A DNA stretch of 64,000 bases from Neomegalonema perideroedes DSM 15528 (GCF_000374145.1 NZ_KB893654.1:1-64000), one strand, 5' to 3'. Shown: positions 43,844 to 53,697, counted from the first letter of the stretch. Notes: a model not told the origin generated them from the sequence alone. Made by a program: numbers and translations.

Positions 43844-44875
43844 TCACTCGGCGGCTTCGGCGGGCGCCTCTTCGGCCTCCTCAGCGGCGGGCTCGGCGGG
43901 GGCGTCGGGGGTGACGCGGGCCAGAAGCTCCTCGGAGAAGGTGATTCCCAGCGCCTTGGCGGCCTCGAGGTTCACCTTGAGATCCGTGCCGACCGCCACG
44001 CGGGCGGGCAGATCGGCGGGCTTCCTCCCTTTCAGGATCTCGACGACGTAATCGGCGGTCTGCACGCCGACCTGATAATAATCGAAGCCCAGAGCCGCCA
44101 CGGCGCCCGCTTCGACGAAGCTCGTCTCGCCGCCGATCACCGGGGTGTCGGAGGCTTTGGCGCCGTTGACCAGCGCGGCGATGGCCGAGGCCACGGTGTT
44201 GTCGGTCGGGGCGTAGATCACGTCCACGCGCGGGCCGAGGCCCTGAGCGGCGCTTTGGACTTCGGAGGTGCGCGCGGCGGAGGCCTCGATCACCGTGAAG
44301 CCCTCGCCGGGGGCGGCGGCCTTCAGCGCGGCCAGCAGAGAGACCGCGTTGGCCTCGCCGGGATTATAGACCACGCCGATGGTCTTGGCCTCGGGCAGGA
44401 TCTCGCGGATGAGCTTCACGTGATCCGTCACCGGCGACATGTCGGAGAGGCCCGTGACGTTGCCGCCGGGCTTGGCGAAGCTGGCGATCAGCTTGGCGTC
44501 CACCGGATCGGTGACGGCGGTGAAGACGATGGGAATGTCCTGCGTGGCGGCGGCCAGAGCCTGCGCCGTCGGGGTGGCGATGCCGACCAGCACCGCCGGG
44601 TTCTCGCCGACGAACTGGCGCGCGATCTGCGCGGCCACCGCCGGATTGCCCTGAGCGGTCTGATAGGAGAAGCGGATGGTGTCTCCGGCGCGATATCCGG
44701 CGGCGTCCAGCCCGTCGATGAGTCCGCGGCGGGCGGCGTCCAGCGCGGGATGCTCGACGATCTGCGAAACGGCGACCAGCGGGCGCTCCTGAGCCATGGC
44801 CGCGCCGAAGGGAAGCGAGACGAGGCTTGAAGCCGCAAGCAGAACTGAGCCAATAAGGGAACGACGACGGATCAT
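43844..44875 (-). CDS. ABC transporter substrate-binding protein (PF04392, TrpX-like)
   Basis: 343 aa. Signal peptide about 1-28 (ends AMA). The receptor fold shows VAVSQIVEHPALDAARRG (about 34-51), IARQFVGENPAVLVGIATPTAQAL, IPIVFTAVTDPVDAKL and IGVVYNPGEANAV, all typical of the PF04392 family, some of which bind aromatic amino acids. The C-terminal 25 residues are a Glu/Ala/Pro-rich tail. GGAGG precedes the ATG by 6 nt. It is the first gene of the transporter operon. Confidence 0.92.
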   Translation of the reverse strand: MIRRRSLIGSVLLAASSLVSLPFGAAMAQERPLVAVSQIVEHPALDAARRGLIDGLDAAGYRAGDTIRFSYQTAQGNPAVAAQIARQFVGENPAVLVGIATPTAQALAAATQDIPIVFTAVTDPVDAKLIASFAKPGGNVTGLSDMSPVTDHVKLIREILPEAKTIGVVYNPGEANAVSLLAALKAAAPGEGFTVIEASAARTSEVQSAAQGLGPRVDVIYAPTDNTVASAIAALVNGAKASDTPVIGGETSFVEAGAVAALGFDYYQVGVQTADYVVEILKGRKPADLPARVAVGTDLKVNLEAAKALGITFSEELLARVTPDAPAEPAAEEAEEAPAEAAE

Positions 44876-45015
44876 GCGAGACCTCCCGAGAGCGCGTCCG
44901 CGCGCGCGGACCCCTGTGCGGCCCGCAGGCCGGTTTCACAAAATGTAACGGAAACTCTCGAAGGCGCGCAAGCCTCGCGCCGTTTCGGGCGGAATCGGCG
45001 AGATTGGAGCGGAAT

Positions 45016-46731
45016 ATGGCGCGCAGCGGCGGAAGACTTCTGATCGAGGCTCTGGAGGAGCAAGGCGTGGAGCGCGCTTTCTGCGTGCCCGGCGAAAGCT
45101 ATCTGGAGGCGCTGGACGCGCTGAAGGATTCGAAGATCCGTCTGATCGTCGCGCGCCAGGAGGGCGGCGCCGCCATGATGGCCGAAGCCGAGGGCAAGAT
45201 GAGCGGGCGCCCCGGAATCTGCTTCGTGACGCGCGGCCCCGGCGCGACCAACGCCTCGGCGGGGGTTCATGTGGCGCGTCAGGACTCCACGCCGATGATT
45301 CTCTTCGTCGGGCAGGTGGAGCGGGCGCATCTCGGCCGCGAGGCCTTTCAGGAGGCGGACATGGCCGCCTTCTTCGGGCCTCTGGCGAAATGGGCCGCGA
45401 CCATCCCCAGCGCCGACCGGATTCCGGAATACGTCTCGCGGGCCTTTCACGTCGCGATGAGCGGGCGTCCGGGTCCGGTGGTTCTGGCGCTGCCGGAGGA
45501 CATGCTCGTCGATCCGACCGAGGCCGCCGCGCCGCGCCGCGTCGAGGCGCCGGAGCAGACGCCGAGCGTCGCCCAGATCGAATGGGTGCGGCGGCTGCTC
45601 TCCATCTCGCGCCGCCCGACGCTGATCGCCGGAGGCTCGCGCTGGACGCCGGAGGCCGTGCGGGCCTTGCGGGCGATCTCGGAGCGCTGGATGCTGCCGG
45701 TCGCCTGCTCCTTCCGGCGTCAGGGCCTTTTCGACAATCAGCATCCGCTTTACGCGGGGCATCTGGGGCTCGGGCTGGACGGCGCTTTGCGCAGACGCGT
45801 CGAGGCTTCGGATCTGGTGATCCTGCTCGGCGGGCGCTTCAGCGAGATCCCGAGTCAGGGCTACGAGCTGTTGAAGGTTCCGAGCCCTGATCAGCGTCTG
45901 ATCCACATCCATCCCGATCCCGACGAACTGGGCCGCGTCTACGCCCCGAATCTGCCGATCTGCGCGACGCCGGGCGGCTTCCTCGGCGCTCTGCATGACG
46001 CCGAAGGCCCGCCCTCGACGCCGGTCTGGGCTGCGGAGGCCGCCCAGCCTCACGCCGCTTACGAGATCTGGAGCGCCCTCCCGGAGACGACGCCGGGGCC
46101 TCTGACCATGGAGGCGCTCATGGCCCATCTGCGCGAGACCGCGCCCAACGACGCGATCACCACCAACGGCGCCGGAAATTACGCCGCCTGGCTGCATCGG
46201 CACTGGCGCTGGCGGCGCTACGGGACTCAGGTCGCCCCGACTTCGGGCAGCATGGGCTACGGCCTGCCCGCCGCCATCGCCGCCAAACTGCGCCATCCCA
46301 AGCGCGAGGCGCTTTGCTTCGCCGGAGACGGCTGCTGGCAGATGACCATGCAGGAGCTGGGGACGGCGGCTCAGGAGGGCGCGGCGGTTCTGGCTCTGAT
46401 CTGCGACAACGGCCAATACGGCACGATCCGCATGCATCAGGAGCGCGCCCATCCCGGACGCCAAAGCGGCACCGCTCTGCGGAATCCCGATTTCGCCGCC
46501 ATAGCCCAAGCTTACGGAGTCTTCGGCCGCAGGGTCGAGCGCAACGAGGATCTGCCCGAGGCCCTCGCCGCCGCCCGCGCCGCGACCGCCGAGGGGCGTC
46601 CCGCCGTGCTGCATCTGATCCTCGATCCCGAGGCGATTTCTCCGGGCCGCCGTCTGGAGCCGGCGGCGGAGGCCGCGGCCGAGGCCCGTCCTGAAGGCTC
46701 CGCGCCCGACGCCGAGCCGGAATCGCTGTGA
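45016..46731 (+). CDS. ThDP-dependent enzyme, acetolactate-synthase-like
   Basis: 571 aa. Three-domain ThDP fold. The activating Glu is in RLIVARQEGGAAMMAEAEG (about 41-59), with TRGPGATNASAG after it. The ThDP-Mg motif is AGDGCWQMTMQELGTAAQEGA through CDNGQYGTI (GDG then N, about 436-470). ThDP enzymes of this kind make acetolactate or decarboxylate 2-keto acids. No ilvN-type regulatory subunit or other branched-chain genes are adjacent, so the exact reaction is open. The ATG at 45016 has GGAG 6 nt upstream. A Glu/Ala-rich tail ends the protein. Confidence 0.85.
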   Translation: MARSGGRLLIEALEEQGVERAFCVPGESYLEALDALKDSKIRLIVARQEGGAAMMAEAEGKMSGRPGICFVTRGPGATNASAGVHVARQDSTPMILFVGQVERAHLGREAFQEADMAAFFGPLAKWAATIPSADRIPEYVSRAFHVAMSGRPGPVVLALPEDMLVDPTEAAAPRRVEAPEQTPSVAQIEWVRRLLSISRRPTLIAGGSRWTPEAVRALRAISERWMLPVACSFRRQGLFDNQHPLYAGHLGLGLDGALRRRVEASDLVILLGGRFSEIPSQGYELLKVPSPDQRLIHIHPDPDELGRVYAPNLPICATPGGFLGALHDAEGPPSTPVWAAEAAQPHAAYEIWSALPETTPGPLTMEALMAHLRETAPNDAITTNGAGNYAAWLHRHWRWRRYGTQVAPTSGSMGYGLPAAIAAKLRHPKREALCFAGDGCWQMTMQELGTAAQEGAAVLALICDNGQYGTIRMHQERAHPGRQSGTALRNPDFAAIAQAYGVFGRRVERNEDLPEALAAARAATAEGRPAVLHLILDPEAISPGRRLEPAAEAAAEARPEGSAPDAEPESL

Positions 46732-46830
46732 AGCCCCGCGTCCGCCCCCTAAGCTCTTGACCCTCAAGGGGCGGCGCGATACCTCCGGCTGATTAAGCTT
46801 TCCTAACGCCTCTCCTGAGGAGACCGCTTC

Positions 46831-47994
46831 ATGACCTCCGGCCCCTTCGCGCGTTACGAGGCGCTCCGCGCCGAGGGCCTGCTGGCCGAAGACGCGCCGC
46901 AGCGCGCGGTCGCGCAGAAGCTTCAGGATCTTCAGGAGCGGCTGGCGGCCTGGGCTCCGCCGCCTCTGCCCGGCGAGGGCGGCGGCGGCAAGCCTTGGCG
47001 CTTCGCCTTTCTGAAGAAGCCCGCCTCCTCGCCGCAGACTCCGCGTGGGCTTTACGTCTGGGGCGGGGTGGGGCGGGGCAAGACCATGCTCATGGATCTC
47101 TTCTTCGAGACGGCCCCCGTCGAGCCCAAGCGCCGGGTGCATTTCCACGCCTTCATGCGCGAGATCCATCAGCGCCTCGCCGAGGCGCGTCAGAGCGGCG
47201 TGGCCGATCCGGTGCCGCCGGTGGCGCGGGGCGTGGCCGAAAGCGCGCGTCTGCTCTGCTTCGACGAAATGGAGGTCTCGGACATCGCCGACGCCATGAT
47301 TCTCGGGCGGCTCTTCGAGGCTTTGTTCGCTTTGGGCGTGGTGGTGGTGACCACCTCCAACCGCCACCCGAAGGATCTCTATAAGGACGGCCTCAACCGC
47401 GACAGCTTCAAGCCCTTCATCGCTTTGATTCAAGAGCGCATGGAGGTGGTCGAGCTGGTCGGCGCGCGGGATCACCGCATGGCGGGGCTGGCCTCCAATG
47501 AAGCCTGGTTCGGCGGCCCCACCGCCGAAGCCACCGCCCATGTGGATGAGATCTGGCGCCGTCTGACCGACGCCGCCGCGGGCGCCTCGGAGGCTCTGCG
47601 GGTGCAGGGCCGCGACGTGGTGATCCCCCGCGCTTGGGACGGCGTGGCGCGGGCGACTTTCGGCGATCTCTGCGCGCGGCCTCTGGGGCCCGCGGATTAC
47701 CTCGCCATCGCCGATCATTATCATACGCTCATTCTGGAGCGCGTGCCTTTGCTCGGCCCGGCCCGGCGCAACGAGGCCCGGCGCTTCATCACCTTGGTCG
47801 ACGTGCTTTATGACGCCGGACGCCGCCTGATCGTCTCGGCGGCGGGCGAGCCGGAAGACCTCTACGTCTCGGGAGACGGGGCCTTCGAATTCGGCCGGAC
47901 CGTCAGCCGTCTGAATGAAATGCGCTCCGCCGAATGGCTGGAGACCTTCGCCGACGCCCGGGCCCAAGCCGCCGAGGAGGAGACCCACGCATGA
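46831..47994 (+). CDS. zapE: Cell division protein ZapE, AFG1-like ATPase
   Basis: 387 aa. ZapE is an AAA-like ATPase that acts on FtsZ rings in E. coli; AFG1 is the mitochondrial counterpart. Walker A is GLYVWGGVGRGKTMLMDLF (about 71-89). RVHFHAFMREIHQRL follows, Walker B is ARLLCFDEMEVSDIADAMIL (about 138-157), and TTSNRHPKDLYKDGLNRDSF is the diagnostic segment. It overlaps bcp by 4 nt. Confidence 0.95.
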   Translation: MTSGPFARYEALRAEGLLAEDAPQRAVAQKLQDLQERLAAWAPPPLPGEGGGGKPWRFAFLKKPASSPQTPRGLYVWGGVGRGKTMLMDLFFETAPVEPKRRVHFHAFMREIHQRLAEARQSGVADPVPPVARGVAESARLLCFDEMEVSDIADAMILGRLFEALFALGVVVVTTSNRHPKDLYKDGLNRDSFKPFIALIQERMEVVELVGARDHRMAGLASNEAWFGGPTAEATAHVDEIWRRLTDAAAGASEALRVQGRDVVIPRAWDGVARATFGDLCARPLGPADYLAIADHYHTLILERVPLLGPARRNEARRFITLVDVLYDAGRRLIVSAAGEPEDLYVSGDGAFEFGRTVSRLNEMRSAEWLETFADARAQAAEEETHA

Positions 47995-48506
47995 GCGCCG
48001 AGAAAACCGCCGCCCTTCCCGAGGGGCCCCGGCCGGGCGAGACCGCGCCGCTCTTCGCCGCGCCCGCCCTCGGCGAAGCCGCTCCGGAGGGCGTCTTCGA
48101 CCTCTCCAGGACGCGGGGCCGCTGGGTCGCGCTCTATTTCTACCCCAAGGACGACACCTCCGGCTGCACGCTGGAGGCTCAGGAGTTCACCGCCCTCAAG
48201 GCGGAGTTCGCGGCGTCGGGGGCGCTCGTGGTCGGCGTCTCGCGCGATCCCTTGAAGGCGCATGAGAAATTCCGGCTGAAGCATGGGCTGGATCTGGACG
48301 CTCTGGTCTCGGACCCCGAAGGCGAGGTCTGCCAAGCCTATGGCGTCTGGGTCGAGAAGAGCATGTACGGCAAGAAATATATGGGAATCGAGCGGGCCAC
48401 ATGGCTGATCGATCCTGAAGGCGTCGTCCGGCGGGTCTGGCGCAAGGTCAAGCCCGAGGGCCACGCCGCCGAGGCTCTGAAGGTTCTGCGCGCGCAATCC
48501 GCCTGA
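47991..48506 (+). CDS. bcp: Peroxiredoxin, Bcp/PrxQ type
   Basis: 171 aa. Reduces peroxides by a thiol mechanism. The peroxidatic Cys59 is in YPKDDTSGCTLEAQEF. The resolving Cys five residues later, usual for this family, is Gln here; the only other cysteine is Cys114 in EVCQAYGVW, so it either uses that or works as a 1-Cys enzyme. The ATG at 47991 overlaps the zapE stop (ATGA). Confidence 0.92.
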   Translation: MSAEKTAALPEGPRPGETAPLFAAPALGEAAPEGVFDLSRTRGRWVALYFYPKDDTSGCTLEAQEFTALKAEFAASGALVVGVSRDPLKAHEKFRLKHGLDLDALVSDPEGEVCQAYGVWVEKSMYGKKYMGIERATWLIDPEGVVRRVWRKVKPEGHAAEALKVLRAQSA

Positions 48507-48687
48507 GGCGGACGGTTGTCGAGGGGCGGAGGAATTCGCCTGTGGATCGACCTTTCTCCGCCCGCTTCCCATACGAAGACGGCCTGTTTACTTGATTTTA
48601 CCGGATGGATCGGAAAATCTCGCCGCGATCAGCAAGTTCAGGACTCCCCTTTCGGGTTCCCGCCCCCACCAGTTCGAGGCCGTCCAG

Positions 48688-49218
48688 ATGTTCTCCAAAT
48701 CCAAGCTCAACGCGCCCATCGACACGCAGGAGCCGGAGACGCAGCGTCCGGCCGCGCCGGGCGCATCCAGTTCCGTCTTTGGAACCTCCAGCCCTGTGAG
48801 TCCGCCCATGACCTCCCCCGCCTCCGCTTCCGCCAGCTCCGCCGTGGCGCGGCGGGCGGTGACCTCTCTGATCTCGGCCGATCTGACCATCCGGGGCGAC
48901 CTCGTCGCCGACGGAGACGTGCAGATCGAGGGCGTGATCGAAGGGGACATCCGCTCCAGCATGCTGACCGTCGGCGAGACCGCCGTGATCCGCGGCGAAA
49001 TCATCGCCGACGACGTGGTGGTCAACGGGCGGGTGATCGGCCGCATTCGGGGCAATAAGGTCCGGCTCTCCAATTCGGCCCATGTGCAGGGCGACATTCT
49101 GCATAAGAGCATCGCCATCGAGGCGGGCGCTCATTTCGAGGGCTCGGTGCAGCGCGCCGAGAATCCTTTGGGCGATCAGGAGATGCGCCAGATTCCCGGG
49201 CCTCATCAGGAAAGCTGA
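48688..49218 (+). CDS. Bactofilin-family cytoskeletal protein
   Basis: 176 aa. Bactofilins polymerise without nucleotide into filaments that position wall enzymes or appendages. The central right-handed beta-helix (about 60-155) begins TSLISADLTIRGDLVADGDV and continues QIEGVIEGDIRSSMLTVGE, VVVNGRVIGRIRGNKVRL and VQGDILHKSIAIEAGAHFEG. The flanks are Ser/Pro/Ala-rich and disordered, as expected. The ATG at 48688 follows GAGG; an in-frame TTG at 48592 is less likely. No LytM peptidase gene is adjacent. Confidence 0.9.
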   Translation: MFSKSKLNAPIDTQEPETQRPAAPGASSSVFGTSSPVSPPMTSPASASASSAVARRAVTSLISADLTIRGDLVADGDVQIEGVIEGDIRSSMLTVGETAVIRGEIIADDVVVNGRVIGRIRGNKVRLSNSAHVQGDILHKSIAIEAGAHFEGSVQRAENPLGDQEMRQIPGPHQES

Positions 49219-49250
49219 GGCTCCGCCTGCGGGCGAGACGAAAAACAAAA

Positions 49251-49279
49251 GCGCCGCGGAGAGCCTCTGCGGCGCTTTT
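49251..49279. terminator. Bidirectional terminator bactofilin / prfB
   Basis: GCGCCGCGGA (49251-49260) pairs with TCTGCGGCGC (49266-49275), with one wobble, around GAGCC. A T-run follows on the plus strand, and an A-run (AAAAACAAAA) precedes it, giving Ts for the prfB transcript. Confidence 0.85.
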
Positions 49280-49303
49280 CTTCTGCGGCGGGGAAAGGCG
49301 CGC

Positions 49304-50428
49304 TTACTCGCCTTGAGCGTCGGCGCGGCTTTTCCCGGCGGCGTTGGCGGCCAGAGAGGCGCCCATGAAATCGTCGAGATCGCCGTCCAGCACGCCCTGA
49401 GAATCCGAGGTCTCATGGCCGGTGCGCAGATCCTTCACCATCTGATAGGGCTGAAGGACGTAGCTGCGGATCTGATGTCCCCAGCCGTTTTCGCCTTGAG
49501 AATCGCGCATGGCGGCGTCGGCGTCGGCGCGCTTCTGCAGCTCCATTTCATAGAGCCGCGACTTCAGCGCCTTCATGGCGATGTCGCGGTTCTGATGCTG
49601 CGACTTCTCCGAGGAGGTGACGACGATTCCGGTCGGCAAATGGGTGATGCGCACCGCCGAATCGGTTTTGTTGACGTGCTGGCCGCCCGCGCCCGAGGCG
49701 CGCATGGTGTCGATGCGGATGTCCTTGTCCTGCACCTCGATCACGATGGTGTCGTCGATCACCGGATAGCAGAGCACCGAAGAGAAGGAGGTGTGCCGAC
49801 GCGCCTGACTGTCGAAGGGGGAGATGCGCACCAGACGATGCACGCCGGTCTCGTTCTTCAGCCAGCCATAGGCGTTTTCGCCCTTGATCTGATAGGTGGC
49901 CGACTTCAGCCCGGCCTCTTCGCCGAGGGTCTCCTCCATCAGCTCGATCTTATAGCCGCGCTTTTCGGCCCAGCGCAGATACATGCGCGAGAGCATCAGC
50001 GCCCAATCGCAGGATTCGGTTCCGCCCGCCCCCGCATGGACCTCCAGATAGGCGTCGTTGCCATCGGCCTCGCCGGAGAGCAGAGCCTCCATTTCGGCGC
50101 GATGGGCCTTCTCGCGCAGCGCCGCGAGGGCGGTTTCGGCTTCGGTCACGATTTCGGCGTCGCCTTCGGCCTCGCCGAGTTCGATGAAGCCGAGATTATC
50201 CTCAAGCCCGCCTTCGAGCGTCCGATAGCCGTTGATGGATTCCTCCAGAATCCGCCGGTCGCGCATGACCTGCTGCGCTTTGGCGGGGTCGTTCCAGAGA
50301 TCCGGCGCTTCGGCGCGGGCGTTCAGCTCCTCCAGCCGCAGGGGCGCGGTCTCCCAGTCGAGCCGACGGCGCAGCAGGGCGAGGGACTGGCGAATCTCTT
50401 CGACGACGCTTTGCGTTTCGGCGCGCAT
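49304..50428 (-). CDS. prfB: Peptide chain release factor 2
   Basis: 374 aa. RF2 reads UAA and UGA. The SPF codon-recognition motif is in [18 protein letters not shown] and the catalytic GGQ in [19 protein letters not shown]. The reading frame is continuous: there is no in-frame TGA near codon 25 and so no programmed +1 frameshift of the E. coli type. The ATG at 50428 is preferred over a TTG five codons earlier. It is the last gene of the run amiC - PBP1A - prfB. Confidence 0.96.
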   Translation of the reverse strand: MRAETQSVVEEIRQSLALLRRRLDWETAPLRLEELNARAEAPDLWNDPAKAQQVMRDRRILEESINGYRTLEGGLEDNLGFIELGEAEGDAEIVTEAETALAALREKAHRAEMEALLSGEADGNDAYLEVHAGAGGTESCDWALMLSRMYLRWAEKRGYKIELMEETLGEEAGLKSATYQIKGENAYGWLKNETGVHRLVRISPFDSQARRHTSFSSVLCYPVIDDTIVIEVQDKDIRIDTMRASGAGGQHVNKTDSAVRITHLPTGIVVTSSEKSQHQNRDIAMKALKSRLYEMELQKRADADAAMRDSQGENGWGHQIRSYVLQPYQMVKDLRTGHETSDSQGVLDGDLDDFMGASLAANAAGKSRADAQGE

Positions 50429-50537
50429 GGGCGGGGCTCTCAAATTCGGGATCTTGCTTCTTGGGGGTTATATAGCCGCGCCGGGGGGTGGGGTAAAGAC
50501 CGCGCCCCTCCGCAGGAAGGGGCGCCCCGGCGCGGCT

Positions 50538-53513
50538 TCAATAAACTCCGTCGAGGCGGAAGCCTTCTCCGGCCTGAGCCGCCGCGTCTTGCGGCTGCTG
50601 CGGGGCGGGGGGCGGGGCGCCGTAGAAGAGCGGCGCGTTGGGCTGGGCCTGCTGGGGCTGTGGCGCATATTGCGGCTGGCCCGAGAACTGCGGCTGCTGC
50701 GGCTGCGGGGCGTATTGCGGCTGAGGCTGAGGAAAGCCGCCGCGCGGCGCCACGGGGATCAACTGGCCCGTCACGGGGTCCATATGATATTCCGAGACTC
50801 CCGGCAGAGGCTGCTGCTGCGTCGCCGTCATCACCGGGCGCCCGTATTGATCCACGTAAAGCGGGGGCTGTTGCTGCGGCTGCTGGGCCTGAGGCCATGC
50901 GGGCGCGGGGGGCTGGGGCGGCTGATAGCCCACCGGATTCCCATAGACGTCGAGCAGAGGGCCGGAGGGCTGAGGCGCCGGGGGGACCGCGCTCCGGTAG
51001 GGATCGTAGCCTCCCGGCGCGGCCGCGCCGCCGAAGACTCCCGCGCCCCATCCGCCGCCCCCGGCGCCGTCCTCATAGCCGTAGCCATAACCCATTTCGC
51101 CGACGGGCGGCGCGAAGATGTCGGCGCTGGGCGCGTAGCTTTCCTCATCCTGAGGCTCGGTTCCGGCGCGGAAGGCCTCCATGATCATGTCTTCGCTGGT
51201 CACGCCTTCGGGCATGCGCTGGCCGGTGCGCCGGTCGATCCGCACGAAGGAGACGCCTTCGGGAACCGCGAAGGCCTTCGGGGGCTGGCCCTTGAGGGCC
51301 TCGCCCATGAAGATCTCGAAGACCGGGCCGCAGAGTCCGCCGCCCGAGGCCTCGCGGCCCAGCTCCTGCGGGGTGTCGAAGCCCATGAAGCAGCCGAGCA
51401 GCAGATCCGGCGTATAGCCGATGAACCAGGCGTCTTTGGCGTCGTTGGTGGTGCCGGTCTTGCCCGCGATGGGGCGGCCCAGACGCTTCAGGCGCGTGGC
51501 GGTGCCGCGCTGGATCACGCCCTCCATCATGGAGGTGGTCTGATAGGCCGTCACCGGATCGAGCACGCGCTCGCGGGCCTGAGGAATCGGCGGCGAGACG
51601 CCCGGCTCGGCGGCGGCGCAGCCCTCGCAGAGCCGAGCATCGGCCCGCAGGATGGTGACGCCGTTGCGGTCCTGCACGCGGTCGATGAGGCTGGGCGAGA
51701 CGCGTTCGCCGCCGTTGGCGATCATGGCGTAGGAGGTGGAGAGCCGTTGCAGCGTGGTCTCGCCCGAGCCCAGCGCATAGGCCAGCAGATTGGGCATGCC
51801 GTCGTAGACGCCCAGACGGACGGCGTAATCGCCGATCACGTCCATCCCGACGTCCTGCGCCATGCGCACGGTGATGGCGTTGTAGCTGCGCTCCAGCCCG
51901 ACGCGCACGGGGGTCGGGCCGTTGAAGCGGCGGCTGAAGTTCTCGGGGCGCCAGACGCCTTGCCCGCCGCCCTGATCCACGCTGACCGGGGCGTCGAGCA
52001 CCACGGTGGCGGGGGTGTAGCCGTGATCCAGCGCGGCGGCGTAGAGGATCGGCTTGAAGGCCGAGCCCGGCTGACGCTTCGCCTGAGTCGCGCGGTTGAA
52101 CACGCTGGCCTGCGCGCTGAAGCCGCCCTGCATGGCGAGGACGCGGCCGGTATGGGGATCCATGGCCATGAGCGCGCCGTTGACGTTCGGCGCCTGCCGC
52201 AGCTGCCATGAGGCGCCGCCGTTGGCCTTGGGGTCCACGGGGGCGACGTAGACCACGTCTCCGACCTTCAGCGCCTCGCCGACGGCCTTGGGCGTGGCGC
52301 CGAGGCTCCCGTTCTCGCGGCGCGGACGCGCCCAGCGCACGGATTCGAGCGTCAGCTCCAGCGGCGCGGAATCCTGCCCCTCGCGGGGCTCGGGGGCGAA
52401 GCTCGCGGCTTTGGCGTCCACCGCCGTGATCACGCCGAGCCGCCAGTCCCCGAGGTCGCGCGGGGCGCGGATCTCGCCGAGGGCCTTGCGGCGGGCGTCT
52501 TCGTCCATGGCCGCGACGCCTTCGATGCGGCCGACGGGGCCGCGCCAGCCGTCGCGGCGGTCATATTCGCTGAGCCCCTCGCGCAGAGCCCGCCCCGCCA
52601 GATTCTGCAAGGCGGGGTCGATGCTGGAGCGCACCACGAGTCCGCCGCCGTAAGCGGCCTCCTCGCCGAAGCGCGAGATCAATTCGCTGCGGATCTCTTC
52701 GATGGGATAGGCCATGGCCCAGTCATAGGCCTCGGGCGCGCGGCGGGCGGTGGGGTCGTCGAGCCGCGTCTCCAGCGGCTTGGCCATGGCGGCCTCGGCC
52801 TGTTCGGGCGTGAGGTAGCCGTTGTTGCGCATCTCGCGCAGCACGTAGTTGCGGCGGCTCGTGGCGATGTCCTTATTGCGCACCGGATGGAGCTGCGAGG
52901 GCCGCTGCGGCAGAGCGGCCAGATAAGCGGCCTCCTCCGGCTCCAGTTCGGCGAGGCTCTTGCCGAAATAGGTTTGGGCGGCGGTGGCCACGCCGTTGGC
53001 GCCCGCGCCGAGATAGATCTGATTCAGATAGATTTCGAGGATCTGGTCTTTGCTGAGCGCCCGCTCCAGCCGAAAGGCGAGGATGGCCTCTTTGATCTTG
53101 CGCTCGATCTCGCGCTCGTCGCCGACGAGCATGACCTTGACCACCTGCTGCGTGATCGTCGAGGCGCCGCGCATGCGTCCGCCCTGAAGCGCGCCGCGCA
53201 CCGCGTTGCCCAGCGCCAGAGGATCGACGCCCGGATGGCTGAGGAAGCGTTTGTCTTCGGCGCTGATGAAGGCTTGGCGCACCAAGGGCGGAATCTCGGC
53301 GATGGGCGCGAAGATCCGGCGCTCGCGGGCGAATTCGGCGATGGGGGCGCCGTCGGCGGCGTAGACCTTGGAGAGTTCGGGGGGCTTGTAATCGGCCAGC
53401 TGCGCATGATCGGGCAGATCGCGTCCGTACCACCAGAAGACTCCGGCGGCCGCCGCCACGCCCAGCACGCTGAGCGCGGCGAAAAGGCTGAAAAGATGAC
53501 CGAGAAACCGCAT
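50538..53513 (-). CDS. mrcA: Penicillin-binding protein 1A with long Pro/Gln-rich tail
   Basis: 991 aa bifunctional murein synthase. One membrane anchor (about 7-28); glycosyltransferase GT51 with catalytic Glu86 in SAEDKRFLSHPGVD and RGASTITQQVVK; an OB-like insert; transpeptidase motifs SAFK in RQPGSAFKPILY (about 480), SYN in ERSYNAITVRM (about 545) and KTG in AGKTGTTNDAKDAWF (about 686). From about 800 to the end there is a disordered Gly/Tyr then Pro/Gln-rich tail of nearly 200 residues, much longer than the standard PBP1A end. The tail is periplasmic, after the catalytic domain. Confidence 0.95.
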   Translation of the reverse strand: MRFLGHLFSLFAALSVLGVAAAAGVFWWYGRDLPDHAQLADYKPPELSKVYAADGAPIAEFARERRIFAPIAEIPPLVRQAFISAEDKRFLSHPGVDPLALGNAVRGALQGGRMRGASTITQQVVKVMLVGDEREIERKIKEAILAFRLERALSKDQILEIYLNQIYLGAGANGVATAAQTYFGKSLAELEPEEAAYLAALPQRPSQLHPVRNKDIATSRRNYVLREMRNNGYLTPEQAEAAMAKPLETRLDDPTARRAPEAYDWAMAYPIEEIRSELISRFGEEAAYGGGLVVRSSIDPALQNLAGRALREGLSEYDRRDGWRGPVGRIEGVAAMDEDARRKALGEIRAPRDLGDWRLGVITAVDAKAASFAPEPREGQDSAPLELTLESVRWARPRRENGSLGATPKAVGEALKVGDVVYVAPVDPKANGGASWQLRQAPNVNGALMAMDPHTGRVLAMQGGFSAQASVFNRATQAKRQPGSAFKPILYAAALDHGYTPATVVLDAPVSVDQGGGQGVWRPENFSRRFNGPTPVRVGLERSYNAITVRMAQDVGMDVIGDYAVRLGVYDGMPNLLAYALGSGETTLQRLSTSYAMIANGGERVSPSLIDRVQDRNGVTILRADARLCEGCAAAEPGVSPPIPQARERVLDPVTAYQTTSMMEGVIQRGTATRLKRLGRPIAGKTGTTNDAKDAWFIGYTPDLLLGCFMGFDTPQELGREASGGGLCGPVFEIFMGEALKGQPPKAFAVPEGVSFVRIDRRTGQRMPEGVTSEDMIMEAFRAGTEPQDEESYAPSADIFAPPVGEMGYGYGYEDGAGGGGWGAGVFGGAAAPGGYDPYRSAVPPAPQPSGPLLDVYGNPVGYQPPQPPAPAWPQAQQPQQQPPLYVDQYGRPVMTATQQQPLPGVSEYHMDPVTGQLIPVAPRGGFPQPQPQYAPQPQQPQFSGQPQYAPQPQQAQPNAPLFYGAPPPAPQQPQDAAAQAGEGFRLDGVY

Positions 53514-53697
53514 GATTCCGCCTTCGCGCGCGGCGGGCTTCGCGAAGGCCGCCGCCTGATGAGGCGCCGTCCGGCGAAAGAGAAGCCTTCGCCGCGCGCC
53601 CTGCGTCCTAATTCCGTTATGCGCGCGGGGCGCCGGATTTGTCCAGCGCCCCGCCGCGGCGCCTTCTCAGGCGCTCCGGCTCATCCGCATATGGGCT

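Noticed and set aside
46795-46809. CtrA-like TTAA-N7-TAAC upstream of zapE
   Set aside because: The second half-site does not match the consensus well enough to call.
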